NCBI GenBank assembly: GCA_964417555.1
Contig: CAYQIM010000065.1
Span: forward strand, 89,119 to 153,118
Length of the DNA: 64,000 nt
Source: CAYQIM01 sp964417555
Lineage (GTDB): Bacteria; Pseudomonadota; Gammaproteobacteria; Diplorickettsiales; Diplorickettsiaceae
Direction of reading: 5' to 3'
Shown here in pieces: positions 29,289 through 39,466 of the stretch; the first letter of the stretch is position 1, and each line of letters starts with the position of its first letter. The notes below the pieces were generated by a model. That model did not search any database and had not been told where the DNA came from. It saw only the letters and a list, made by a program, of their open reading frames with translations. Both the position numbers and the translations under genes were made by a program.

Positions 29289-30883
29289 CGGAATTGACAG
29301 AAGCATTGGAATGGAAAGCCTTACAACAACATGCTTCTGAAATAAGAAAAAAATCCTTGGCAGAATTATTTTCTAACGATCCCGAACGTTTTCAAAATTT
29401 TTCGTTAAATGAAAACGGTTTAACATTAGATTATTCCAAAAATCCGATCACAAAAAAAACGCTTAATTTGTTATTTCGGCTGGCAGATAGATTTGATTTA
29501 AAAAAACATATACACGCTTTATTCTCCGGAGAATGCGTCAATACGACACAAAAGCTCCCTGCGCTACATACGGCATTGCGCGATCCACGACCTTCTGGAT
29601 TAAAGGTCAATGGAATCGATATCCTGCCAGAAATTCATGCGGCGCAAGCTAAAATGGAAGACTTTATTCAACAACTCCAAACAAACCGTTGGCGTGATGC
29701 AACTCACAAGCCGATCACCGATGTCGTGAATCTCGGTATTGGTGGCTCCGATTTAGGGCCTTTGATGGCCACAGAAAGTTTAAAACCCTACCATCAGACA
29801 CCGCTGCGTTTACATTTTATTTCCAACCTAAATAACCATGAACTCGATCATTTACTAAAAAAACTTAATGCTGAAACCACATTATTTATTATCGCTTCCA
29901 AATCTTTCTCCACACTCGAAACCTTAATCAATGCCAAAACCCTTTTAAATTGGATGAAAAATAAAATTCCTGATGTAAGCAATATTCATCAACATTTTAT
30001 CGCCATTACCGCAAAGCCGGAAAAAGCCATTGAATTTGGCATTAGCCAAAAAAATATTTTTCCTTTATGGGACTGGGTCGGCGGACGTTTTTCATTATGC
30101 TCCTGCATCGGTTTGTCATTGGCATTAGCCATAGGGATGGAAAATTTTCGTGAACTTTTACGTGGCGCCCATGCCATGGATCAGCATTTTCTTAAATCGG
30201 CTTGGCAAGAAAACATGCCTGTTTTATTAGGACTATTAGGTATTTGGCAACGAAATTTTTTTCGCTCAGAAGTCCATGTCATTTTGCCTTACGAAGCAGC
30301 GTTAAAATACTTCCCGGCTTATCTGCAACAATTAGAAATGGAAAGCAATGGAAAATCTATTCGTATTGATAACAAAAAAGTAAACTATCCAACATGTCCG
30401 CTGATCTTTGGTGAAGTAGGTTTAAATGGTCAACACGCTTTTTATCAACTTTTTCACCAGGGCACTGTCCAATTTTCTGCCGATTTTATTCTTTGTTTAA
30501 ACGACGCCCAACATGAACGTAAAAACCATCACCAACACATTATTGCCAGTGCCTTAAGTCAAAGCAAAGCCTTTATGGAAGGCTATACCAGCGATACGCC
30601 CTATAAAAATCTATCGGGCAATCATGCCAACAATACACTCGCACTAGATAATTTAAATCCGTTTACCCTGGGGATGTTGATTGCATTGTATGAACATAAA
30701 GTATTTGTCCAAAGCGTCATTTGGCAGATTAACCCCTTTGATCAATGGGGCGTGGAGTACGGCAAACAGCTCAGCCAATCGATTTATCCTGCTTTAGATA
30801 AATCCACCGCTAAAGAAATCAAGCAAAAATTTGACTCCTCTACGCAGGGTTTAATAGACCTTTATAACCGGATTAACCATTAA
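29285..30883 (+). CDS. pgi: Glucose-6-phosphate isomerase
   Basis: Interconverts glucose-6-phosphate and fructose-6-phosphate. The 532 residues include VVNLGIGGSDLGPLMATESL, SKSFSTLETLINA (sugar-phosphate loop) and WDWVGGRFSLCSCIGLSLAL. The catalytic glutamate lies in QLEMESNGKS and the ring-opening histidine in GQHAFYQLFHQG, with a late lysine in GVEYGKQLSQSI. The size is near the usual 549. Its start overlaps the pcnB stop, indicating translational coupling. Confidence 0.96.
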   Translation: MTELTEALEWKALQQHASEIRKKSLAELFSNDPERFQNFSLNENGLTLDYSKNPITKKTLNLLFRLADRFDLKKHIHALFSGECVNTTQKLPALHTALRDPRPSGLKVNGIDILPEIHAAQAKMEDFIQQLQTNRWRDATHKPITDVVNLGIGGSDLGPLMATESLKPYHQTPLRLHFISNLNNHELDHLLKKLNAETTLFIIASKSFSTLETLINAKTLLNWMKNKIPDVSNIHQHFIAITAKPEKAIEFGISQKNIFPLWDWVGGRFSLCSCIGLSLALAIGMENFRELLRGAHAMDQHFLKSAWQENMPVLLGLLGIWQRNFFRSEVHVILPYEAALKYFPAYLQQLEMESNGKSIRIDNKKVNYPTCPLIFGEVGLNGQHAFYQLFHQGTVQFSADFILCLNDAQHERKNHHQHIIASALSQSKAFMEGYTSDTPYKNLSGNHANNTLALDNLNPFTLGMLIALYEHKVFVQSVIWQINPFDQWGVEYGKQLSQSIYPALDKSTAKEIKQKFDSSTQGLIDLYNRINH

Positions 30884-31111
30884 TTAAACGCGGAGTTTTA
30901 AGTTTCACAGCTTCAGGTAGGAACGTATATTCGTTTAAAAGTACTTTTGATTACCATTCAGAACGAATTTTTCGTTGATATTTAAGCCCGCCTGTCTTGT
31001 TTCTCCCCCATAAACCAAATACTTCAGCCAATAGCATGATATCGCTTATATATATCATTTTCTCCTCGCTTCTAAATATTATTGACTCATGATGCGTAAC
31101 AGAGTTATTGA

Positions 31112-31152
31112 TTAAAGATTCGCATCTTTAACTACGAGCAGTATATACTGCT
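31112..31152. promoter_or_regulatory. Two adjacent perfect palindromes upstream of the LOG-family gene
   Basis: TTAAAGAT-TCGC-ATCTTTAA (31112-31131) and AGCAGTATATACTGCT (31137-31152) lie 32-72 bases before the ATG at 31184. They may form an operator or overlapping promoter. No known regulator motif was recognised. The remaining 30884-31111 shows no gene. Confidence 0.4.
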
Positions 31153-31183
31153 GACATAACCTATCCCAAAGTTGATATTTTTT

Positions 31184-32062
31184 ATGGCTATTACTACCCA
31201 TCCGAAACCTTTCTCATCAGCTAAGACCGAAGTCCAAAAACGCGGACGTAAAAAGGTAGCCTGGCCTGCATTTGAACTTGCCTTTCTGGATCACGATTTT
31301 TTACTACACAAATCGTTACGATCCGTACGCTTACAACTCGAACTGCTAAAACCAGAGCTTTCGCAACAGAAACTCAAAATTGAATCCACTATTGTCGTTT
31401 TTGGTAGTGCAAGAGTTCCAGATCACGAAACGGCTCAACAACAGCTCAAACAAGCCAGACAAAAATTAAAAAAAAACCCAACAAACGCTAGCTATAAGCG
31501 AGCCATCAAAATAGCAAAAAAACAACTCGCAAAATCCAAATATTACCAAGAAGCGCAACGATTCGCTCAGATTGTCTCTGAACGCTGTCAGAAAAATCGA
31601 CGGCGACATTTTGTTATTGTTACCGGCGGCGGCCCTGGCATCATGGAAGCCGCTAATCGTGGCGCACAAGACGTCAAAGCCAAAAGCATTGGTCTTAATA
31701 TTGTATTACCCCACGAGCAATCGCCCAATCCTTTTATCTCACCAGAACTCTGCTTTCAATTTCATTATTTTGCTATCCGCAAAATGCATTTCTTAATTCG
31801 CGCGCGCGCCTTAGTCTGCTTTCCCGGCGGTTATGGCACCCTAGATGAGCTATTCGAAGCATTAACCCTACTACAAACCAAAAAAATAAAACCGATCCCA
31901 TTACTATTGTTCGGAAAAAAATATTGGTCTAAGCTGATTAACTTTAAACTTCTGGTTGATGAAGGTATGATCTGCCCTAGCGATCTTAAGCTATTCCACT
32001 ATGTGGAATCCGCTGAACAAGCTTGGAAGATCATCGCACAATTTTATGATTTACCGGCGTAA
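31184..32062 (+). CDS. LOG-family nucleotide-binding protein (TIGR00730-like)
   Basis: The 292-residue protein has the Rossmann-like LOG fold. VVFGSARVP starts the domain at about residue 70, VTGGGPGIMEAANRGA follows, and the signature PGGYGTLDELFEAL is complete. Family members are cytokinin-type or related nucleotide 5'-monophosphate phosphoribohydrolases, often mis-annotated as lysine decarboxylase. An unusual Lys/Arg-rich N-terminus of about 60 residues and a basic insert (about residues 85-120) lengthen it. The start is ATG 31184; the longer frame uses TTG. No clear Shine-Dalgarno is seen. Confidence 0.88.
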   Translation: MAITTHPKPFSSAKTEVQKRGRKKVAWPAFELAFLDHDFLLHKSLRSVRLQLELLKPELSQQKLKIESTIVVFGSARVPDHETAQQQLKQARQKLKKNPTNASYKRAIKIAKKQLAKSKYYQEAQRFAQIVSERCQKNRRRHFVIVTGGGPGIMEAANRGAQDVKAKSIGLNIVLPHEQSPNPFISPELCFQFHYFAIRKMHFLIRARALVCFPGGYGTLDELFEALTLLQTKKIKPIPLLLFGKKYWSKLINFKLLVDEGMICPSDLKLFHYVESAEQAWKIIAQFYDLPA

Positions 32063-32414
32063 ATTATCTAACGCATAACTCCATTTCTCGCGTTAACGAA
32101 GAATCCCGTTTTAAATTAATCCCTACTCCATCAAAGGAGACGCTTTCATAAACGCGACAAAGAAGGGCTTAGATTTAAACCACTGAGATGAACTGAGTTT
32201 TTGCCTCTTGAAATTGCCAAGCACGCATAGATAACCCCTATTTAAAACCATTAATATCTAGTCATACTAGTTATAGCATAAGGAGTTTCGATAAAAATCA
32301 CAATCACCGAACCAATCATTTTTGGACAGCGCTCTCGCTTTCACGCAGGACAGCAAATCACAACACCGGGGAAAATACTGAAAGCAAAATAGATTATTTG
32401 CTTATCTGAGAAAC

Positions 32415-32434
32415 CTTAAGAATTTCTTAAGGTT
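32415..32434 (+). promoter_or_regulatory. PmrA-like box upstream of the 2281-residue gene
   Basis: CTTAAGAAT-TT-CTTAAGGTT has the exact 9+2+9 layout of the Legionella/Coxiella PmrA box (cTTAATATT-N2-cTTAATATT), with both cTTAA cores intact (7/9 in each half). It ends 77 bases before the ATG; a TATAAG (32471-32476) lies between. The same bases also form a 9-bp inverted repeat (ACCTTAAGA/TCTTAAGGT) followed by TTTT, so a weak terminator is the alternative. The remainder of 32063-32511 shows no gene. Confidence 0.6.
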
Positions 32435-32511
32435 TTAAGCATAAACTTAATTGAGTAGGAATTTATTTCTTATAAGAAAAAAATAAAAGTTCATAGAAAA
32501 AGGAGCAAAGC

Positions 32512-35500
32512 ATGCCTGCCAACAAAACCTATCAAACAATAATAGAAGGCCTCAATGAATTAAATAATTTTTTCACAAAAAACAGCTCCACCTCTCTATC
32601 AACTTTACTCTGTAGCCAAGAAAAAATAGATGAAGTCACTACTTGTTTACAAAAAAATGAACGTTTATTAGCCATTGTATCAAAAACCTTGTCAAACCCT
32701 GAAAGTAAATCGGACAATTCTATTCAAATGGAGATCAGTACGTTATTTTCAGGCTCTTCAAAAAATGGTAAACAGTTTAAAAATAAGTTAATCAAGGATA
32801 AAACTACTTCGCCTGTTAATCAAAACAAAGAACTAGAAAGATTAAAGCAAGTTATTAAAACAAATCCAACTAATGAAGATTACGCTAGATATATAAATCT
32901 TTGCATATTAAAAGCGATAAACGGCAACAAACTTATTTGTCTATTTAGATATAAAACAATTAAAGATATTATCGAGAAATCTGGGAAGCCACTCGCAGAA
33001 GCCTCCGAAATAGTAACGACGGAAATAAGAAAACTACTCGAGAGTGAAGGACATAATGAAGACACAACGCCTACCTTTTTAAAATTATTTGACACCGAAT
33101 GGCCAACAGTAGAAAAAAACCTCAAAAAAGCATTACCCATAGCTCGCCTGCAAGCACGCAGTGCCACCACCATTGCTAATAATAACGGTTCAACGCCTAC
33201 TGCTATCAACGAAACGATAGCACCTATATCTGAAGTTTCAACCCCAAATTCAAGTCAAGCTGAAACTCCAGTTACAAAAATAGAACCTGTAGCCAGTACT
33301 ACCACTTATACACCCCTCCCTTCCCTTGCTCGAATTAGCCGGCCCAACGCCGCATTGGAATCTGAAATAGCGCGCTTAGAAGATTTAGTTGCGAAAGCCG
33401 AAAGTTCTCGTCAATCCCTTGAAGCAAAAATTACTAAGCTTCACACTGAGCTTGAAACCAAAGACCAACGTATAGCCGATTTAGGCGAAGAACTAACAAA
33501 AAGAGAAGCAATCAAAACAACAATAAGCGCACTAAGCAGTGTAACGGATGCCAACAAAAGAGCGAGGGAACTAGAAGAACAATTAGAGCGCATAACAACG
33601 GCTAAATCGGATGCTGAAACAACGCTTTCTCTGCTACGATCAGAGTATGAAAAACTTAAAAACGAACTAGTAGAATCTAAATCCAAAGAAAGAACAGAAA
33701 GTGAAATACAGCTAGCGAAACATAACATAGAAGTAGGATCATTAGAAAAAAAAGTTGCCGATTTAAACCAACAACAACTTAAAGATGCTGAAAAAAATAA
33801 TGATGCTACCATTCACACGCTAAGAGAAGAACTCCGTCAGAAACAAGAAGAGTTACTTTTACAAAAAGCGGCCCATGATCGCCAACGAGATAGCTTAGCA
33901 GATGATGCTAAAAGAGAAGTTTCTTCCTTAAAAAGGCAAATAAATCAAAAAGAGGAACAACTACTGAAAGCCCGCCTCCTTCAAGAGGAAGCTCAGGATA
34001 AATTAGAAGAACTACAAAGTGAAAAAAATGCACTGAAAGTTACACTTTTAGATCATAAACGTGTAGGAGAAGAGCAAACTTTACAAATAGAACAACTAGA
34101 AAGAAGCGTAACTTTAGTAAAAGCTGAGCTAGAAAGAGAAAGAACCAAGCCCAACAGTGATTCAGAGACTATTGAAAAATTAGAAGTTGATCTTAAGCAA
34201 AAAAAAGCTGATTTACTTTCTACACAGCAAGAATTACTTAAACTAAAAAGAACCATAGCTGAACAAGATAATTTTTTACAAGAAAAACAACAAGAGTTAA
34301 CTGAAGTTAGCTCGAGTTTAAGATCAAAAGATGCTAAAAGCAAAGAATTAGAACAAGAATTTACTGCAATTTTAGAGCAGCTTCCTTTAGTCATTCAACA
34401 AGCAAAATCTGACTTAAAACAACTAAAAAAATGGGCTGCGGAAGAAAATCATCCGCAAAAAAACCATACCTTTTTAACTTCTCCGGAAGAGATAGAAGCT
34501 GAAATAGATCAAAACTCTTCTGCTCAAGAATTGCTTTCCGTACTTAGAAATTTATTAAAAGAAATAAGTGCATATTCTAAAAAGGTAGCGGAAACCCCAA
34601 AAAAACAAGAGTCGGATGAAACTTCATTATTAGAAGCTATAGAAGACAATGAGGCCGAAGAAGCCACAGCTGATCTTGAATATGATGATGACTATTCTAC
34701 ACTACATGATCCTTCTTTAGAGCTACTAAACCAGGGAGAAGAGGATTCAACATCGCAAATCTCTGAACTAACTGGTGATTTGACATCAGCCTACCTGCAA
34801 GCCCTTCGTGCTACAGACAAACTCAACGCAACAGTAGAACAATTAAAAAAAGATAAAGAAGCTATTGAATCTGAACTTCAAGCAAAAACTGAAGAAACTG
34901 AGACACTTGCTCGCCAACTAGCATCTACTAATGAAGAACTCGATACAGCAATAAGCGGAAAAGAAACTGCTGAAACTGAAGTCAGTAAATTACAACAGGA
35001 AATTAATGTTCTAAAACCACAACTTCAGCAAGCGGAAACAAAAGTAGAAGAATTAAAATCATTTCAGAATAAATTTGCAGATGCACAGGATCAACTTGAT
35101 ACCGAAAAGGAAACAATACATAGACTTCAAGCAGATAAAGATGACTTAACGTCCAAAATAGCGACTGCTGAACAGCTAGCAGAAAAAACCAAAGAAGACT
35201 TAGGACTTAAAGCAGATGAACTTGCCAACGCGAAACTTACATTACAAACAGAGCAAGAAAAAAATCAACAACTTACCGAAGAGCTTAGTGTCCAAAAAGA
35301 AAAGATAACTCAGCTAGATGGACTTAATGATCAACTTACGATTCAAAACGCTGCCTCCGCTCAAACCCTCGAAGAAAATAGTGAAGAGCTAAACAGACTG
35401 AGAACACAATTGGAGGGTGAAAAGAAAAAATTCGATAGTTTATCTAAGGAAAAATCAGCATCCGATACAGCACTTAGTGCAATTCAAGAAAACTACGCTG

Positions 35501-38500
35501 CACTTGAATCAGAATCTAAAGAAAAAACTGAGACATTAGCTCGGCTCAATACTGAACTTGATTCACTTAGAGAGCAGTTACATGCTCACGAAATTGAAAT
35601 AGGACAGCTTCGCTCTAAGATCCAAAGCCTAGAAGTAGAAATCAATGAATTTCCCGATATATTAGCGCAAAAAGTTGCTAAGAAAGAAGAAGAGATTGAA
35701 ACTTTAAAACAAGCCTATGAAGCAAAAACAAACGAAATAGAGCGCGTTTTACAACAACAAATAGATGAAATCACCTTTCAGAAAGAAATAGCAGAAAAAA
35801 CGCTAGAGATTACTCAACAAGAACTAGAATCACTTAACTCAAGAATAGAGGAAACGGCTAGAGAAGCTACAAGCTTACGAAAACAAGCCGAGCAATTACC
35901 AGCGCTGCAAGAACAATTTGGAGACTTACAACAACAAGTTACCGATACCACGAAACTTGTCGCAGAACTTCAACGTACCAAGGAAGAAATTGAAAGAGAA
36001 CGCGATGCCTATAAACTAGAATCAGACAATAACCAACAACGAATAGAGCAATTAACACGCCAACATCAAGCACTTGATGAACAAACAAGTCAATTAGTCC
36101 TTAAGCACAAAGAAGAACTCGATGCAGTAAAGCGAGAAAAAGAAACTGCTGACGCAACTGCCAGAAAACTCCAACAGAGAATTAGTGAATTAGAACCTTT
36201 GCAAGAACAACTACGTCTAGAACAAGAAAAAGTAACTCAAAATGAAAAAACCATCAGAGAGCTACAACAACAAGTCGGGAATATTCATCAACTGCGAGAA
36301 GATTTACAGCAAGCACAACAAAAGGCACAAACCTCTGAACAAAATGCCAGAACACTTCAACAGAGAATTCGTGAATTAGAACCTTTGCAAGAACAATTGC
36401 GCCTAGCACAAGAACAAGCAACTGTTTCTGAACAAACCATTCAACAACTTCAGCTAAATGTACAAGAAGCTAACAGGATAGTTGAAGAAGCAGATAGAAA
36501 AGCTGAAGAAGCAACAGAACGTGCTGATCGCTTACAGACTCAATTAAGAGAACAAGAAAGCTATATATCAGCAAGTTCTAATGGCGCTCTACCTATAACA
36601 CCTACTACAATGGGATCTAGTCAGGATTCACAAGGAGTACATATGCTAGAACAAGAACCAGAAATGCCGATGACAAAACCCAAAACTTTAGACACTTCAA
36701 CGAGTTCTTTAAGCCTAAGTAGTGAAGATAGCGCAAAAATGCCTCCCTCCCCTTCTACATCTACCTCCGGCTTTGTTAGCGGAAGCAGGGATGGAAGTGA
36801 AAATGGAGACTCCTCAAGATCCGAGGATGATGGTAATGGAAGCCCCGGGGTAGCAACTAATAATAACAATCCAGAGAGTTTTCCTATGTCCCTTACCAGA
36901 GAAAAGTGCAGACAATTAATTGGCGAGATTGTCACGGAAAGAATTATAGACATTAATAATACTGATCATCCGCCTTTAATAGCTGATGATTTATCTAGCT
37001 TGAATAACGAGTCTATTTTGGATGGAATTCTTTCGCCAAATAATGCCGGTGACATTGCTGCTTTAGACAAGACATTAGACAATTTTATTACACAGAACTC
37101 AGCAAATGACGAAGCTACTATCAAAGCTAATTTAGTAACTGAATTCGACAGGGACATTGATGCAGTTATTGAAAGTGAAATCATTCAACTTAAAGCAAAT
37201 AAAACTAAAAAAATTCAAACAATACTTGAGCTGCTTACTTCAAAAGAAATCACTAAGAAATTACTTGATCTAGCACAGGATACCTTCAAAACAGGATCTC
37301 TAAACACTCACACGGCTATTCTAACGAAGCTTCTTTTAGAAGATCTAAAAATAGATATAGATGAATTGATTACTACACACTTAGTGACACTTAAAGATCA
37401 ACAAAAAGAAAAACTGGAAAATGAATCAATATCAGCCTTAGACACATTAGAGCCGAATGAACTCATAGAAGCTTTAATTGATTTACCTGTTCAAGACCAA
37501 GGAACACTTAGAGAAAGCGTAACAACAATGGCTAGTGATTATGTAGAGGATTATGACTCTAAAGTAAAAGCTATTGTTTTGGAACTATTTAAAGCAGAAA
37601 TAGAAATTAACGACAATATTAAATCACGTTTAGGTGGCCTAGGTTTAGATTCACAAGCATTAGTGAAGGAAATAGAATCTGATCCTGCCAATGGAACGCT
37701 ATTAGCCGATCTAAGAAATGAGATTCTTTCTCAACTCAATACGGCTATAGCAGCTGGCGAAACCATTAATGTAGAAAAAATAGCTGCTATCAAAGCCGCA
37801 ATTCCAGAAACATTGCTTTCTCAAATAGAGCCTAGGATTAAAGACACACTGGATAAACTGGAAGCTAATCAAACAAAAGAAGGAAAAATTAATCAACTTA
37901 TTAATACCATTAGCCCAGAAGAAATAACGCAGATCCTCACCGATACCGCACGTACAAGCTTAACGGGCCAATTGCAAGCTAAAGGCTATCAAGCCAATGA
38001 ATCACTCTTAAAAGAACTTGAACAAAAAGTTGCGCAGCTGAGTCGCCATTTCAATGCTGCCAAGACTCAATTGCAAAGTGATTTAGCAAACGCAACACTT
38101 GAGGAAATAGTAGCTTTAAATGCAGATAATGCTGTAAATAACAGATTAATAAATACTGTATTTAAATCTTCACCTGATGAAAGTCTACAAATACATACTA
38201 ATAAGATTGTAGAAGATTTATCCAAACAATTCATGTATCACTATAAGGGTGCCACACCGGCTGATTTAGAAAAATCTTATACGGATACCCGTAATTATAT
38301 TGATCACTTCTGGTTAGATTTTGATCTCGCTAAGGAAACATTAACTAGCCGAGGATTACTTCAGGATTTTATTCCACAACAAATAACAAAGTTAAAACAA
38401 ATTGCTACTGATATTGAGGAAGGCAAATTGAATCGTGAGGCCGCCAAATGGCAGCACGAAATCGACACCAATACAAACTTAAAACATGAAGAAAAAACTA

Positions 38501-39357
38501 GCTATAAAAATGCCATCCAAGAGATTAATGCTATTCAAGCACAGTCCTCCACAATAAAAGACCATCTACAAACGTTAGAGGAAACTAAAACTGATCTTGA
38601 AACTAGCATTTCTGAAAATGAACAAACAGAAAACAAAGCACTAGTTCTTGACTCAATCCTACGTCATCACACTGTTATTGACAGTAAAAACTCCCAAGAA
38701 CTCGATGCAGCACGTCATGCAGCCAATTCAACTCTCTCCAACTCCGGAACTAACAACAAACAAATAGCTGCCTATTCCCATAATGAATTATATAAAAATG
38801 TAGACTTCAAAGATGGCCAAACCTTAGTAGTTGCTAAAAATATTAATAATCATATTCTCGCGCTTAAAGTCTGTCGGGAAGGGAGTTCAGATAAATTTTA
38901 TTTTGATTCTGTGGATGGTAATACCACGCAAAAACATGGATTTTTCAAATCACTTGTCAAAAGTGATATTGAATATCATTCCAAGAATCCTGAACATGTC
39001 AGCTATGTCACACAGACAATAATTGAACATGCTCAAGCCAAACGACGACAAGAAATAACAAAGGAAACTCGTAGAGGAAGGATAGAACTTAATACTTCTC
39101 AAAAAGCGTGGATGAAGATTTATGCCGAATTATTATTTCAACGTAAAGCCTATCCACAGCAACCTTTTCCTATCATTCATTTAGTAGGAAATGGTCTCAA
39201 AGATTTACATGACGAAAAAAAACTGAAAAAATTTAAAGAAACTGTAAATAAACTTGTGGAAGCGAAAATGGCAGCATTTGAGAATAGCGACAGAAAAATG
39301 ATTGAGGCAAACAATGTTAGAGCTAATCACGAAGCTAGGATTGCACCTGCAGCATAA
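32512..39357 (+). CDS. Giant coiled-coil protein, candidate Dot/Icm effector
   Basis: I do not recognise a full-length homologue of this 2281-residue protein. Residues 1-280 are mixed with a Ser/Thr/Pro-rich end. Coiled coil runs from about 281 to 700, an acidic break (about 701-760, EDNEAEEATADLEYDDDY) follows, and a second coiled coil extends to about 1355. A Ser/Pro/Asn-rich linker (1355-1457) precedes a helical region and a C-terminal domain of about 200 residues. No signal peptide or membrane helix is visible. AGGAG precedes the ATG. Long eukaryote-like coiled coils, a PmrA-like box and a location beside dotA point to a translocated effector (inference). Codon and base use look AT-rich but not foreign. 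Confidence 0.65.
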   Translation: MPANKTYQTIIEGLNELNNFFTKNSSTSLSTLLCSQEKIDEVTTCLQKNERLLAIVSKTLSNPESKSDNSIQMEISTLFSGSSKNGKQFKNKLIKDKTTSPVNQNKELERLKQVIKTNPTNEDYARYINLCILKAINGNKLICLFRYKTIKDIIEKSGKPLAEASEIVTTEIRKLLESEGHNEDTTPTFLKLFDTEWPTVEKNLKKALPIARLQARSATTIANNNGSTPTAINETIAPISEVSTPNSSQAETPVTKIEPVASTTTYTPLPSLARISRPNAALESEIARLEDLVAKAESSRQSLEAKITKLHTELETKDQRIADLGEELTKREAIKTTISALSSVTDANKRARELEEQLERITTAKSDAETTLSLLRSEYEKLKNELVESKSKERTESEIQLAKHNIEVGSLEKKVADLNQQQLKDAEKNNDATIHTLREELRQKQEELLLQKAAHDRQRDSLADDAKREVSSLKRQINQKEEQLLKARLLQEEAQDKLEELQSEKNALKVTLLDHKRVGEEQTLQIEQLERSVTLVKAELERERTKPNSDSETIEKLEVDLKQKKADLLSTQQELLKLKRTIAEQDNFLQEKQQELTEVSSSLRSKDAKSKELEQEFTAILEQLPLVIQQAKSDLKQLKKWAAEENHPQKNHTFLTSPEEIEAEIDQNSSAQELLSVLRNLLKEISAYSKKVAETPKKQESDETSLLEAIEDNEAEEATADLEYDDDYSTLHDPSLELLNQGEEDSTSQISELTGDLTSAYLQALRATDKLNATVEQLKKDKEAIESELQAKTEETETLARQLASTNEELDTAISGKETAETEVSKLQQEINVLKPQLQQAETKVEELKSFQNKFADAQDQLDTEKETIHRLQADKDDLTSKIATAEQLAEKTKEDLGLKADELANAKLTLQTEQEKNQQLTEELSVQKEKITQLDGLNDQLTIQNAASAQTLEENSEELNRLRTQLEGEKKKFDSLSKEKSASDTALSAIQENYAALESESKEKTETLARLNTELDSLREQLHAHEIEIGQLRSKIQSLEVEINEFPDILAQKVAKKEEEIETLKQAYEAKTNEIERVLQQQIDEITFQKEIAEKTLEITQQELESLNSRIEETAREATSLRKQAEQLPALQEQFGDLQQQVTDTTKLVAELQRTKEEIERERDAYKLESDNNQQRIEQLTRQHQALDEQTSQLVLKHKEELDAVKREKETADATARKLQQRISELEPLQEQLRLEQEKVTQNEKTIRELQQQVGNIHQLREDLQQAQQKAQTSEQNARTLQQRIRELEPLQEQLRLAQEQATVSEQTIQQLQLNVQEANRIVEEADRKAEEATERADRLQTQLREQESYISASSNGALPITPTTMGSSQDSQGVHMLEQEPEMPMTKPKTLDTSTSSLSLSSEDSAKMPPSPSTSTSGFVSGSRDGSENGDSSRSEDDGNGSPGVATNNNNPESFPMSLTREKCRQLIGEIVTERIIDINNTDHPPLIADDLSSLNNESILDGILSPNNAGDIAALDKTLDNFITQNSANDEATIKANLVTEFDRDIDAVIESEIIQLKANKTKKIQTILELLTSKEITKKLLDLAQDTFKTGSLNTHTAILTKLLLEDLKIDIDELITTHLVTLKDQQKEKLENESISALDTLEPNELIEALIDLPVQDQGTLRESVTTMASDYVEDYDSKVKAIVLELFKAEIEINDNIKSRLGGLGLDSQALVKEIESDPANGTLLADLRNEILSQLNTAIAAGETINVEKIAAIKAAIPETLLSQIEPRIKDTLDKLEANQTKEGKINQLINTISPEEITQILTDTARTSLTGQLQAKGYQANESLLKELEQKVAQLSRHFNAAKTQLQSDLANATLEEIVALNADNAVNNRLINTVFKSSPDESLQIHTNKIVEDLSKQFMYHYKGATPADLEKSYTDTRNYIDHFWLDFDLAKETLTSRGLLQDFIPQQITKLKQIATDIEEGKLNREAAKWQHEIDTNTNLKHEEKTSYKNAIQEINAIQAQSSTIKDHLQTLEETKTDLETSISENEQTENKALVLDSILRHHTVIDSKNSQELDAARHAANSTLSNSGTNNKQIAAYSHNELYKNVDFKDGQTLVVAKNINNHILALKVCREGSSDKFYFDSVDGNTTQKHGFFKSLVKSDIEYHSKNPEHVSYVTQTIIEHAQAKRRQEITKETRRGRIELNTSQKAWMKIYAELLFQRKAYPQQPFPIIHLVGNGLKDLHDEKKLKKFKETVNKLVEAKMAAFENSDRKMIEANNVRANHEARIAPAA

Positions 39358-39392
39358 GACCCGAGACTCCATTAGTAAATAGCGTGGTAAAA

Positions 39393-39423
39393 TTCACAGG
39401 AAATTTGAAAATTAGTGTATAAT
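39393..39423 (+). promoter_or_regulatory. Putative promoter of the 376-residue gene
   Basis: A perfect -10 TATAAT (39418-39423) lies 43 bases before the ATG at 39467. TTCACA at 39393-39398 could be a poor -35 with a long 19-base spacer. A single half-box CTTAATAG follows, but its partner at 11 bases is missing, so PmrA control is not supported here. Confidence 0.45.
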
Positions 39424-39466
39424 TTCCTTAATAGAATAGAATAAATAATCTCAAAGGTAGGTCATT

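Noticed and set aside
31137..31152. AGCAGTATATACTGCT as a LexA box
   Set aside because: LexA sites are CTG..CAG; here the half-sites are CAG..CTG, the wrong way round.
33441..34394. Several Ser/Leu-rich minus-strand frames inside the giant coiled-coil gene
   Set aside because: Antisense of Glu/Lys/Gln-rich heptads gives Ser/Leu/Phe-rich open frames; no start signals.
39418..39445. PmrA box upstream of the 376-residue gene
   Set aside because: Only one half (CTTAATAG) is present; no TTAA at the 11-base period on either side.
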